A DNA stretch of 48,499 nt from JAYFRE01 sp034926235 (GTDB lineage Bacteria; Pseudomonadota; Alphaproteobacteria; Rhodospirillales; Magnetospirillaceae). This document shows positions 1 through 7,293 of the stretch, piece by piece; the first letter of the stretch is position 1; each line of letters opens with the position of its first letter. The stretch covers positions 1 through 48,499 of the forward strand of contig JAYFRE010000044.1 in assembly GCA_034926235.1 (NCBI GenBank). The letters run 5' to 3'. Position numbers and translations under genes: made by a program. The notes beneath the pieces are model-generated. The model did no database searches and was not told where the DNA came from. It saw only the letters and a program-made list of their open reading frames with translations.

Positions 1-456
1 ATGCTGTTGGCGGCGCTGGCCCGGCCCGAGCGAATCGCGGGGCTGCTGGGCATCGCCGCCGCTCCCGATTTCATCGAGGAACTGATGGTGCCGGCCCTGA
101 GTGCGGAACAAAAGCGCCAGCTCTTGACGCAAGGGCTGGTCGAGATCGATAGCGGCTATGATCTGCCGCCTCTGCCGCTGACGCGCCGTCTGGTCGACGA
201 GGCGCGCAACCATCTGCTTTTGTCCGCGCCCATTGCCTTGTCTTGCCCGGTTCGGTTGATCCACGGCATGAGGGATCCGGATGTTCCCTGGGATACGGCG
301 CTTCGTCTGGCCGACAGCCTGATTTCCGAGGATGTCGAGATTACCTTGGTGAAAAAGGGCGAACATCGTCTGTCCGAGCCCGAGGATATCGCACGCATGC
401 TTGGTCTGCTTGGCGGATTGCTGGACCGGGTGCAGGCCGGGGAGTCCCGGCCATGA
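1..456 (+). CDS. alpha/beta hydrolase, C-terminal part (5' end outside window)
   Basis: About 151 codons of a serine hydrolase of the alpha/beta fold. The piece opens with MLLAALARPERIAGLLGIA, which in this family directly follows the nucleophile elbow (GxSxGG), so the nucleophile lies just outside the window and the first ATG here is not the true start. The acid residue is probably in HGMRDPDVPW (about residues 88-97) and the catalytic histidine in GEHRLS (about 120-125). It resembles small acyl-protein-thioesterase-like hydrolases (ABHD10 type), but the substrate cannot be told. The stop overlaps the next start (ATGA, 453-456), so it is co-translated with the TPR protein. Confidence 0.8.
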   Translation: MLLAALARPERIAGLLGIAAAPDFIEELMVPALSAEQKRQLLTQGLVEIDSGYDLPPLPLTRRLVDEARNHLLLSAPIALSCPVRLIHGMRDPDVPWDTALRLADSLISEDVEITLVKKGEHRLSEPEDIARMLGLLGGLLDRVQAGESRP

Positions 457-1244
457 AGCGGCTTGGAGCCTCCTTGCTGGCGCTGGCCCTGCTGCTGGCC
501 GGAACCTTGCCGCTGGCGGCGGCGCAGAAAGGCACCGGCCCAAAAACGCCGCCGGCGGGGGAAGAGGACAATGCGCGGCATTATGCGCGCTGCATGGCGC
601 TGGCTCAGGAAAAACCGACCGAGGGGTGGGAGGAATCCCTGGCCTGGGCGGGATTGGGCGGCGGCACGCCGGCGAAGCATTGCGGCGCGGTGGCGCTGAT
701 CGGGCTCAAACAATATGGCGAGGCGGCCACCCGGCTGGAGGATCTGGCCCGCACCGGCCATGAAAAAGCGGGCTTGCGCGCCGGCATGCTGGCCCAGGCC
801 GGGCAAGCCTGGCTGCTGGAAGGCGCGCCGGAACGCGCCTATGCCGCACAGACCGCGGCCCTGGCCCTGACGCCCGGTGCGCCCGATCTTCTGGTCGATC
901 GCGCCGAAACCCAGGCTGCGCTCAAAAATTACAAAGGGGCGCTGGCCGATCTCGATCAGGCGTTGGCGGGTGCGCCGAACCGCGCCGACGCTCTGGTTTT
1001 CCGCGCCGCCGCCAAACGCTATCTCGATGATCTCAAGGGGGCGCGCATCGATATCGATCGGGCATTGGTCATCGCGCCCACGAACGCCGATGGCTGGCTG
1101 GAAAGCGGCATATTGAAGCGTCTGAGCGGGGACAAGAAAGGTGCGCGCGCCGATTGGATGAAGGTTCTGGACCTGGCTCCCGACAGTCCGGCGGGTGACG
1201 TGGCGCGGCGCAATATGGAATTACTGGACGTTTCCGATCGTTGA
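453..1244 (+). CDS. Secreted TPR-repeat protein
   Basis: This 263-aa protein begins with a clear signal peptide (MKRLGASLLALALLLAG, cleavage near AAA-Q at about residue 25), so it is exported to the periplasm. From about residue 110 on it shows tetratricopeptide repeats, with motifs such as YKGALADLDQALAGAPN and LKGARIDIDRALVIAPT, ending in a repeat around SGDKKGARADWMKVLDLAP. Such proteins are scaffolds for protein-protein contacts, and no enzymatic domain is seen. The ATG at 453 is chosen because it starts the signal peptide and overlaps the hydrolase stop by four bases. The two genes form a coupled pair whose joint role is not evident. Confidence 0.8.
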   Translation: MKRLGASLLALALLLAGTLPLAAAQKGTGPKTPPAGEEDNARHYARCMALAQEKPTEGWEESLAWAGLGGGTPAKHCGAVALIGLKQYGEAATRLEDLARTGHEKAGLRAGMLAQAGQAWLLEGAPERAYAAQTAALALTPGAPDLLVDRAETQAALKNYKGALADLDQALAGAPNRADALVFRAAAKRYLDDLKGARIDIDRALVIAPTNADGWLESGILKRLSGDKKGARADWMKVLDLAPDSPAGDVARRNMELLDVSDR

Positions 1245-1528
1245 TGCTAAGAAGGCGGCTATGACCGTCATGGCGCATACGCAGGCCCTTCTGCGACTTT
1301 GAAGCCCGGCCCCCCAGGGGTCCGGGTCATTGTCGTTGCTTGTTCCTGTCGTATATGGAGCGCCGTCCAGATGTCGGCCTGCTTTTATCTTTCTTCCTCC
1401 CTGTTCCGGTTCATCCCGTTCAGTCGCCAGAAGCGCCTGATGATCGGTCGCGTGCGCCATCTGGCGCGACTTCGTCCGTTTCCCTGAACCCTTTGACCGA
1501 CCCATTGGAATTCCCAGGAGAGACGACG

Positions 1529-3190
1529 ATGAACACTATGCCTTTTGAAAAATACCGTCCCGTAACCCCCGTACCGCTGACCGACCGCCGCTGGCCGTCC
1601 AATGTCATCACCAAGGCCCCGATCTGGTGCAGCGTGGATTTGCGCGACGGCAACCAGGCCCTGATCGAGCCGATGAGCCCCGACAAGAAACGGCGCATGT
1701 TCCAGCTGTTGGTCGATATGGGCTTCAAGGAGATCGAGGTCGGCTTTCCCTCGGCTTCCGATACCGATTACGCCTTTCTGCGCATGCTGGTTGAGGAAAG
1801 GATGATTCCGCCGGATGTCACCATCCAGGTCCTGACCCAGTCGCGCGAGCATCTGATCCGCCGCACCTTCGAGGCGATCCAGGGCGCGCCGAAGGTCATC
1901 ATCCATCTCTATAATTCGACCTCGGAACTGCAGCGGCGCGTGGTGTTCGGCGCGGATCGCAGGGCTATCACCGAAATCGCGGTGACCGGCGCGCGGCTGA
2001 TCGGCGAGTTGGCCGAACAGGCTGAAGGCACCGAGATCACCTATCAATATTCCCCGGAAAGCTTCACCGGCACCGAACCCGATTTCGCGATCGAGATCGT
2101 CGAAGCGGTGATGGATGTCTGGAAGCCTACCCCTGGGAAGCGGATGATCGTCAACCTGCCTTCGACCGTGGAAATGGCATCGCCCAACCATTATGCCGAC
2201 CAGATCGAATGGTTCTGCCGCCATGTGAAGAACCGGGATTCCCTGATCGTTTCGATTCATCCCCATAACGACCGCGGCACCGGCGTCGCTTCGGCCGAGC
2301 TGGCGATGCTGGCCGGTGGTGAACGTATCGAAGGCACGCTGTTCGGCAATGGCGAGCGCACCGGCAATGTCGATGTGGTCACGCTGGCGATGAATTTGAT
2401 GACCCAGGGCGTCGATCCCAAGCTCGATATTTCCGACATTCCGCATATCGTCGAATTGTCGGAAGTCTGCACCGGCCTGCCGGTGCCGCCGCGGCACCCT
2501 TATGCGGGCGAACTGGTCTTCACCGCCTTTTCCGGCTCGCATCAGGATGCGATCAAGAAGGGTCTGGCGGCCTTGCGCCAGAACCGCTCGAATATCTGGG
2601 AAGTCCCCTATCTGCCCATCGATCCGGCCGATCTGGGCCGCAGCTACGAAGCCGTGATCCGCATCAACAGCCAGTCCGGCAAGGGCGGCGTGGCCTATAT
2701 CCTGGAGCAGGATTACGGGCTGAAACTGCCGCGCAGCATGCAGGTCGAATTTGCGGGCGTCATTCAGGCCCTGACCGACCGTTCGGGCAAGGAAATGACG
2801 CCGGCGTCGATTCATGACGCTTTCGAGCATGAATATCTGCACCGCACGGCCCCCTATCGGCTGGTGTCGCACCGTTTCGAGAATGACGCCAACATCTGCA
2901 CCATGACCGCCGTTTTGGACGAGAATGGGACTGAGCGGCGGGTAACGGGGCGCGGCAACGGGCCCATCGACGCTTTCGTCAAGGCGCTGGGCAATAACGG
3001 CATCGCCATCCACCTCGCCGATTACGCCGAACATGCGGTGGGCCGGGGCGCGGACGCCCGCGCGGTCGCCTATGTCGAGATTTCCGGCAAGGACGGGCAG
3101 GTCTGCGGCGCGGGCACGCATGAAGACATCGTCACCGCATCCCTGTCGGCGGTGGTCTCGGCGCTCAACCGGCGGCACCAAAAGGATTGA
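1529..3190 (+). CDS. leuA: 2-isopropylmalate synthase
   Basis: This 553-aa enzyme catalyses the first committed step of leucine synthesis, condensing acetyl-CoA with 2-oxoisovalerate. It is of the long 'type 2' LeuA family: N-terminal MPFEKYRPVTPVPL, the TIM-barrel metal and substrate motif DLRDGNQAL (about 37-45), the HPHNDRGTG metal site (about 245-253) and NGERTGNVD, followed by a C-terminal LeuA allosteric domain responsible for leucine feedback. The ATG at 1529 is preceded by AGGAGA at 1516-1521; the longer open frame upstream has no family resemblance. The 284-base upstream gap holds no recognisable leader peptide with leucine codons. It stands alone here, away from leuBCD. Confidence 0.95.
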   Translation: MNTMPFEKYRPVTPVPLTDRRWPSNVITKAPIWCSVDLRDGNQALIEPMSPDKKRRMFQLLVDMGFKEIEVGFPSASDTDYAFLRMLVEERMIPPDVTIQVLTQSREHLIRRTFEAIQGAPKVIIHLYNSTSELQRRVVFGADRRAITEIAVTGARLIGELAEQAEGTEITYQYSPESFTGTEPDFAIEIVEAVMDVWKPTPGKRMIVNLPSTVEMASPNHYADQIEWFCRHVKNRDSLIVSIHPHNDRGTGVASAELAMLAGGERIEGTLFGNGERTGNVDVVTLAMNLMTQGVDPKLDISDIPHIVELSEVCTGLPVPPRHPYAGELVFTAFSGSHQDAIKKGLAALRQNRSNIWEVPYLPIDPADLGRSYEAVIRINSQSGKGGVAYILEQDYGLKLPRSMQVEFAGVIQALTDRSGKEMTPASIHDAFEHEYLHRTAPYRLVSHRFENDANICTMTAVLDENGTERRVTGRGNGPIDAFVKALGNNGIAIHLADYAEHAVGRGADARAVAYVEISGKDGQVCGAGTHEDIVTASLSAVVSALNRRHQKD

Positions 3191-3206
3191 TTTCAAAGAC
3201 GCTTTT

Positions 3207-3236
3207 CCCGGAAGACGATGGTTCTCGTCTTCCGGG
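3207..3236 (+). terminator. Stem-loop downstream of leuA
   Basis: A perfect 11-bp inverted repeat (CCCGGAAGACG at 3207-3217 and its complement at 3226-3236) with an 8-base loop lies 17 bases after the leuA stop. No T-run follows, so it is either an imperfect terminator or an mRNA 3' end stabiliser. Confidence 0.5.
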
Positions 3237-3468
3237 GATCGCCACATCTTGTGTGAATCTTGTCTGACATGCCCAAGAAACAGTGGCGTCGGGTGGCCGG
3301 CGCTCCTATCCTGAAATCCTGATCGCTGCATTGCGGGAAGGGGTCGGCTTGGTGCCTAAGTCGGAAAACCGCCTTTCTTTTCAGGTCCATACGGGCGGAC
3401 TCGAACCCACCCGCACAGCCGGTCTTTCTTTTCTCTCTTGTTCCAGCCCTTCTTCGCGATACGACCGC

Positions 3469-3494
3469 AAAGCCTCCCGCCGGGGGGCTTTTTT
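3469..3494 (+). terminator. Rho-independent terminator or attenuator before phoH-like gene
   Basis: AAAGCCTCCC (3469-3478) and GGGGGGCTTT (3482-3491) form a 10-bp stem (one G-T pair) with a 3-base loop, followed by further T residues. The phoH-like start codon is at 3528 and its ribosome site at 3516-3519. There is no room for an ordinary promoter in between, so expression of that gene should need read-through of this element or a promoter overlapping it. Confidence 0.75.
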
Positions 3495-3527
3495 GGTGTT
3501 TTCGTTTCTTGAAATGGAGCTTTGACC

Positions 3528-4268
3528 ATGGCCAAGCGTCCGCGTTCATCCGCTCAAGCCAAGCCGGAATCGAAAGTCCACATGCTCTATGGCGGCGCGT
3601 CCGGTCCGTGGGACCCGTTGGGGGAGGAAGAACAGCGCGACATGAGCTATGTCCGCCACGTCCGACCGCAAAGCGCCAACCAGAAAACCTTTCTGGATGC
3701 GATGGAGTCCTTTCCTTTGAGCCTGGCGCTGGGACCGGCCGGCACCGGCAAGACCTATCTGGCCATTTCCGCCGCCGTCGCCGCGCTGGAGGAAGGACGG
3801 ATCGGGCGCATCGTCCTGTCGCGCCCCGCCATCGAAGCCGGGGAAAGCCTGGGCTTTCTGCCCGGCGATTTGCAGGAAAAGATGGCCCCTTATCTGCGTC
3901 CTCTTTACGACGCCTTGTCCGACCGGCTGGGCGGCAAACGTCTTAGGGCCTGTTTGGCCGACGGGTCGATCGAGATCGCCCCTGTCGCTTATATGCGCGG
4001 CCGCACGCTGAACAACGCCTTCATCGTCATCGACGAGGCGCAGAATTGCACCTATGGCCAGATCAAGATGCTGCTGACCCGGCTGGGCTGGCATTCGACC
4101 ATGGTGTTGACCGGCGATCCCGACCAGAGCGACCTTTTGCCCGGCCTGTCGGGATTGGCCGACATCGCGGGACGGCTGGAACCGCTGGCCGATGTGGCGG
4201 TGGTGCGCTTGAGCGACGGCGACATCGTCCGCCATCCCCTGGTCGGGGCGATGCTGGGCGTGCTTTAG
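3528..4268 (+). CDS. PhoH-like ATPase
   Basis: This 246-aa protein of the PhoH family is a P-loop ATPase related to the N-terminal half of superfamily-1 helicases, probably acting on RNA. Walker A is GPAGTGKT (about residues 68-75) and Walker B is FIVIDEAQN (about 165-173); LTGDPDQSDL corresponds to helicase motif III. It is shorter than YbeZ/PhoL-type proteins and has no extra RNA-binding domain. ATG 3528 is preferred over TTG 3522 because GGAG at 3516-3519 is correctly spaced only for it. The genes around it are unrelated. The terminator just upstream suggests attenuation. Confidence 0.88.
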   Translation: MAKRPRSSAQAKPESKVHMLYGGASGPWDPLGEEEQRDMSYVRHVRPQSANQKTFLDAMESFPLSLALGPAGTGKTYLAISAAVAALEEGRIGRIVLSRPAIEAGESLGFLPGDLQEKMAPYLRPLYDALSDRLGGKRLRACLADGSIEIAPVAYMRGRTLNNAFIVIDEAQNCTYGQIKMLLTRLGWHSTMVLTGDPDQSDLLPGLSGLADIAGRLEPLADVAVVRLSDGDIVRHPLVGAMLGVL

Positions 4269-4519
4269 CCGGCTTTCGTAGAAACCCAAGATGGAGGCGT
4301 TCTTCGGGGGGGAGGAGATTACCCCCTTCCGATCCTTTATTAATCAGAGGACCACCCGCTGCAGGGTAAGGGCATACTCTGCCGGCATTTGCCCGCGCCG
4401 GCGTTGACAACATCCCGGACATGGGGGATGAGTCAGATCGATTGCAACGGGGATGCGGATGTCCGGCGCGGAACGGCGCGGGTACGGATGCCGCCATGGT
4501 CAAAAAGAGAAGGTTGGAA

Positions 4520-5359
4520 ATGAGCAAGAGTGAGACGGACGCAGAAAAGCAGGCCTCCTACGCTGGATTGGGCCGTTTGAAAGACCGGGTCGTGGTGATT
4601 TTCGGCGCCGGATCGGTCGGCCCCGGCTGGGGTAACGGTAAGGCGACGGCGGTGGCCTATGCCCGCGAGGGCGCGAAGGTGATCGCGGTCGATTACAACC
4701 GCGCCGCCGCCGAGGAAACGGCGACGATCATCCGGGGCGAAGGACTGGTGTGCGAGGCGCTGGTGGCCGACGTGACCAAGTCCGATCAGGTCAAGAAGGT
4801 CATCGACGACACGATGGCGCTTTTCGGCCGGATCGACGTTCTGCAGAACAATGTCGGCGCGACCGTCATGGGCGGCCCGGTGGAGCTGAGCGAAGCCGAC
4901 TGGCAAAAGCAGATGGACATCAATCTGAAAAGCGTTTTCCTGACCTGCAAGCACACTTTGCCGGTGATGCTGGAACAGGGCGGGGGCGCGATCGTCAATG
5001 TCTCCTCGCTCGCGGCGCTGCGCTATACCGGCTATCCCTATATCGGCTATTACGCGGCCAAGGCGGGCGTCAACCAGTTCACCGTCGGTCTGGCTCTGCA
5101 ATATGCGGGGCAGGGCATCCGCGTGAACGCGGTCGTGCCGGGCCTGATGAACACGCCTTTGATTTTCCAGCAGATCTCTGGCCAGTATGCGGACAAGGAT
5201 GCGATGGTCAAGGCGCGTGACGCGGCGTGCCCGATGGGCCGCATGGGCACCGGCTGGGACGTGGCGCGCGCCTCGGTCTTCCTGGCTTCGGACGAGGCTC
5301 AGTACATCACCGGCGTCTGCCTGCCGGTCGATGGCGGCCTGCATTGCCGTTCGATGTGA
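4520..5359 (+). CDS. SDR-family NAD(P)-dependent oxidoreductase
   Basis: A 279-aa short-chain dehydrogenase. The Rossmann glycine motif is FGAGSVGPGWGNG (about 30-42), longer than the usual TGxxxGIG. NNVG stands in the usual NNAG position, the catalytic Ser is in IVNVSSLAA, and the catalytic pair is in YYAAK (YxxxK). The C-terminal ITGVCLPVDGG is typical of classical SDRs, which act as tetramers on alcohols or ketones. ATG 4520 is chosen after AAGGTTGGA; an upstream extension to 4421 has no family resemblance. No neighbour points to a pathway, so the substrate is unknown. A GC-rich stem-loop follows the gene. Confidence 0.9.
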   Translation: MSKSETDAEKQASYAGLGRLKDRVVVIFGAGSVGPGWGNGKATAVAYAREGAKVIAVDYNRAAAEETATIIRGEGLVCEALVADVTKSDQVKKVIDDTMALFGRIDVLQNNVGATVMGGPVELSEADWQKQMDINLKSVFLTCKHTLPVMLEQGGGAIVNVSSLAALRYTGYPYIGYYAAKAGVNQFTVGLALQYAGQGIRVNAVVPGLMNTPLIFQQISGQYADKDAMVKARDAACPMGRMGTGWDVARASVFLASDEAQYITGVCLPVDGGLHCRSM

Positions 5360-5390
5360 TCTACCGGACGAAAGCCTAATCCGGAAAAGC

Positions 5391-5417
5391 GAAGGGCGGC
5401 GCAAAGCGCCGCCCTTC
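5391..5417. terminator. Stem-loop between convergent genes
   Basis: GAAGGGCGGCG (5391-5401) pairs perfectly with CGCCGCCCTTC (5407-5417) around a 5-base loop. It lies between the SDR gene and the convergent extensin-family gene, so it may end transcripts from both sides, though no long T-run follows. Confidence 0.55.
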
Positions 5418-5447
5418 ATGCATTTGGGGCTGTTTTTCGGTCCAGCG

Positions 5448-6071
5448 TCAGGCCCCGCACAAACGGTAGGGGCCGATATCCAAATGCAGATGATTCTGGT
5501 GTTGGGCGTCGTGATTGGGCGATAGCACCACGGAAAAGACGCTGCAGGAGTCTTTTGCCACCTGCCGCAGAAACGCGCCTTTGGGGCCTTTATCGCGCCA
5601 GTCGCGTAAGACCGAGATGGTGCCGACGCCCTCTACATCGAAAGCGGCGATGTCGATCGCCCGGCCCAGCGCGTGCTGGGACAGCCGTCCCCGCCCGCTG
5701 CTGACATTGCGGCAGGAATAGGTGCCGTAATGGGTGATGCGCGTCACCGGACGGCCGAAATAGCGCCGCGCCGCCGGTTGCACCACATTGGTTTCAAAAT
5801 CCCATATCGCCATCTCCAGCGGACAGGCCATCGTCGCCGAGCGGTTCCATGGAATGGCCGACCGGGTCACCTCCACCGCCTGGGTAACGGAACATCCCTG
5901 CGGTGTCGTCCAGTCGGCAAGCCGGCGATATTGGACGCCCTTCTGGTCGAGATCGGCGAAACAAGCGCCTTCGTTCCGGGCGGCGGGCGCGGGCGGCGGC
6001 GAGGATGCGCAAGCGCCGGTCAGCAGCGCGAGCCCCACGATGATCAGCATGCGTCCGGAACGAAAAGTCAC
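5448..6071 (-). CDS. Extensin-family lipoprotein
   Basis: This 207-aa protein carries the extensin-like C-terminal domain, common in alphaproteobacteria and related in fold to D-Ala-D-Ala-carboxypeptidase/VanY-like peptidases. A lipoprotein signal ends in LLTGAC (lipidated Cys about residue 20). Conserved segments are YRRLADWTTPQGC, ITHYGTYSCRN, SQHALGRAIDIAAF (SxHxxGxAxD, a likely metal site) and NHDAQHQNHLHLDIGPYRLC. The SxHxxGxAxD and HxHxD patterns are what is expected of a zinc-dependent cell-wall peptidase, but activity is inferred. It is convergent with the SDR gene and transcribed alone. Confidence 0.88.
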   Translation of the reverse strand: MTFRSGRMLIIVGLALLTGACASSPPPAPAARNEGACFADLDQKGVQYRRLADWTTPQGCSVTQAVEVTRSAIPWNRSATMACPLEMAIWDFETNVVQPAARRYFGRPVTRITHYGTYSCRNVSSGRGRLSQHALGRAIDIAAFDVEGVGTISVLRDWRDKGPKGAFLRQVAKDSCSVFSVVLSPNHDAQHQNHLHLDIGPYRLCGA

Positions 6072-6112
6072 CCCCCAATCCCCTTATCTTTTCACAATGT
6101 CGGACCGGGCCG

Positions 6113-6559
6113 TCAGCAGCCCAGAAGATGCAGGGCGATCTGTCGCCGATGCGGCTGGTCGCGATGCTCGAACAGATAAACGCCTTGCCATACGCCCAGC
6201 ATCATCCGTCCCTGGCCGACGGGGATGGATAGGTGGCATTGCGTCAGGGCCGCCTTGATATGGGCCGGCATATCGTCTTCCCCTTCGTCCTGGTGGCGGT
6301 AGAGCCGCCCGTCCCTGGGCACGAGGCGCGCGAAAAAGGCGGTCAGATCGTCCCGGACCGACGGGTCGGCGTTTTCCTGGACGATCAGGCTGGCCGAACT
6401 ATGGCGGATGAACAAGGTCAAAAGCCCGTCGCCGATGCCTTGATCCGCCAGCCAGTGCGACAAGGTGCCGGTGATGTCGTACAGGCCCGCGCCCGATGTC
6501 GGGGTTGTGATCTGCCCGTTGGCTTGGCGCAAGGGCCGTTCCCCGCCGGGATGTGCCAT
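6113..6559 (-). CDS. YjbQ-family protein (secondary thiamine-phosphate synthase enzyme family)
   Basis: A 148-aa YjbQ/UPF0047 protein. Hallmarks are LTLFIRHSSASLIVQENADPSVRDDL (about residues 47-72), the central histidine in YRHQDEGEDDMPAHIKA and the C-terminal VGQGRMMLGVWQGVYLFEHRD. Family members show weak thiamine-phosphate synthase activity, but the physiological role is uncertain. It lies 11 bases after queC on the same strand, as the last gene of hldE-queC-yjbQ. The start at 6559 is the first ATG in frame after the queC stop. A true thiE-like gene is present elsewhere in the window (37540), so a thiamine role here is not required. Confidence 0.88.
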   Translation of the reverse strand: MAHPGGERPLRQANGQITTPTSGAGLYDITGTLSHWLADQGIGDGLLTLFIRHSSASLIVQENADPSVRDDLTAFFARLVPRDGRLYRHQDEGEDDMPAHIKAALTQCHLSIPVGQGRMMLGVWQGVYLFEHRDQPHRRQIALHLLGC

Positions 6560-6570
6560 GGCGGCTGCGC

Positions 6571-7269
6571 CTAGCGGGCGCGGTAGGGCGCGGGATCGGC
6601 GCTGCCGGCCTCGGCGAAGCCTTTGAGCCGCAGGGTGCAGGCATCGCAATGGCCGCAGGCCTCGCCCTCGGGCGAGGGGTCGTAACAGGTCACGGTCAGG
6701 CCGTAATCGACCCCGAGCGAAAGCCCGGTGCGGACGATGTCGGCCTTGGACAAAGCGATCAGGGGCGTGTGGATGGTCAGCTTCCGTCCGTCTTCGATGG
6801 CGGCCTTGGTGGCCAAATTGGCCATCGTCTGGAAAGCTTCGATAAAGGCCGGGCGGCAATCCGGATAACCGGAATAATCGACGGCGTTGACGCCGATGAA
6901 GATGTCGCAGGCTCCTTCGACCTCGGCCAGCGCCATGGCCATGGCCAGGAAAACGGTGTTGCGCGCCGGGACATAGGTAACGGGGATGCCCGCGCCCATT
7001 TCCGCCTCGTCGCGGTCCTTGGGCACCGGGATGTCGTCGGTCAGGGCGGAGCCGCCGAACAGGCGCGGGTCGAGATCGGCGATGATGTGCTTGGCCGCGC
7101 CCAGGGATTGAGCCACCCGCCGGGCGGCGTTCAGTTCGGCGGCGTGACGCTGGCCATAGCTGAAAGACAGCGCGATCGGCGCGAATCCCCGGCTTTTGGC
7201 GATGGCGAGGCAGGTTGCCGAATCTAATCCTCCCGACAGAAGGATGATGGCTTTGGGGGGCTGGGTCAT
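6571..7269 (-). CDS. queC: 7-cyano-7-deazaguanine synthase (preQ0 synthase)
   Basis: This 232-aa cytosolic enzyme converts 7-carboxy-7-deazaguanine to preQ0 using ammonia and ATP, in the pathway to the tRNA base queuosine. The N-terminal PP-loop is LLSGGLDSATCLA (about 10-22). FSYGQRH and YVPARNTVF follow, and the zinc cysteines are at the C-terminus (CYDPSP...ACGHCDACTLR). Length is normal for the family. It lies 24 bases after hldE and 11 bases before yjbQ on the same strand, so these three are probably one transcript. Confidence 0.95.
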   Translation of the reverse strand: MTQPPKAIILLSGGLDSATCLAIAKSRGFAPIALSFSYGQRHAAELNAARRVAQSLGAAKHIIADLDPRLFGGSALTDDIPVPKDRDEAEMGAGIPVTYVPARNTVFLAMAMALAEVEGACDIFIGVNAVDYSGYPDCRPAFIEAFQTMANLATKAAIEDGRKLTIHTPLIALSKADIVRTGLSLGVDYGLTVTCYDPSPEGEACGHCDACTLRLKGFAEAGSADPAPYRAR

Positions 7270-7293
7270 GGCGGACTCCGTGCGGACGGGCTT

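Larger units (their letters stand above)
3191..3527. other. Non-coding interval between leuA and phoH-like gene
   Basis: This 337-base stretch has no credible gene. It holds the leuA stem-loop (3207-3236), an 8-bp hairpin at 3391-3414 whose loop ACTCGAAC resembles an antisense tRNA T-loop, a pyrimidine-rich tract (about 3421-3450), and a strong Rho-independent terminator (3469-3494). The terminator sits only about 20 bases before the phoH ribosome site, which suggests a small RNA or a transcription attenuator on the plus strand. Confidence 0.5.

Noticed and set aside
1245..1528. Leucine leader peptide or attenuator before leuA.
   Set aside because: No short open frame with a run of leucine codons and no terminator with T-run; only a 5-bp GCGCC/GGCGC hairpin near 1456-1467.
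3391..3414. A tRNA gene on the minus strand suggested by GGTTCGAGTCC.
   Set aside because: The T-stem does not pair in tRNA register, and no anticodon or acceptor arm can be drawn.
4404..4432. Promoter with TTGACA (4404-4409) before the SDR gene.
   Set aside because: The -35 is perfect, but GATGAG at the -10 position is too poor to assert.
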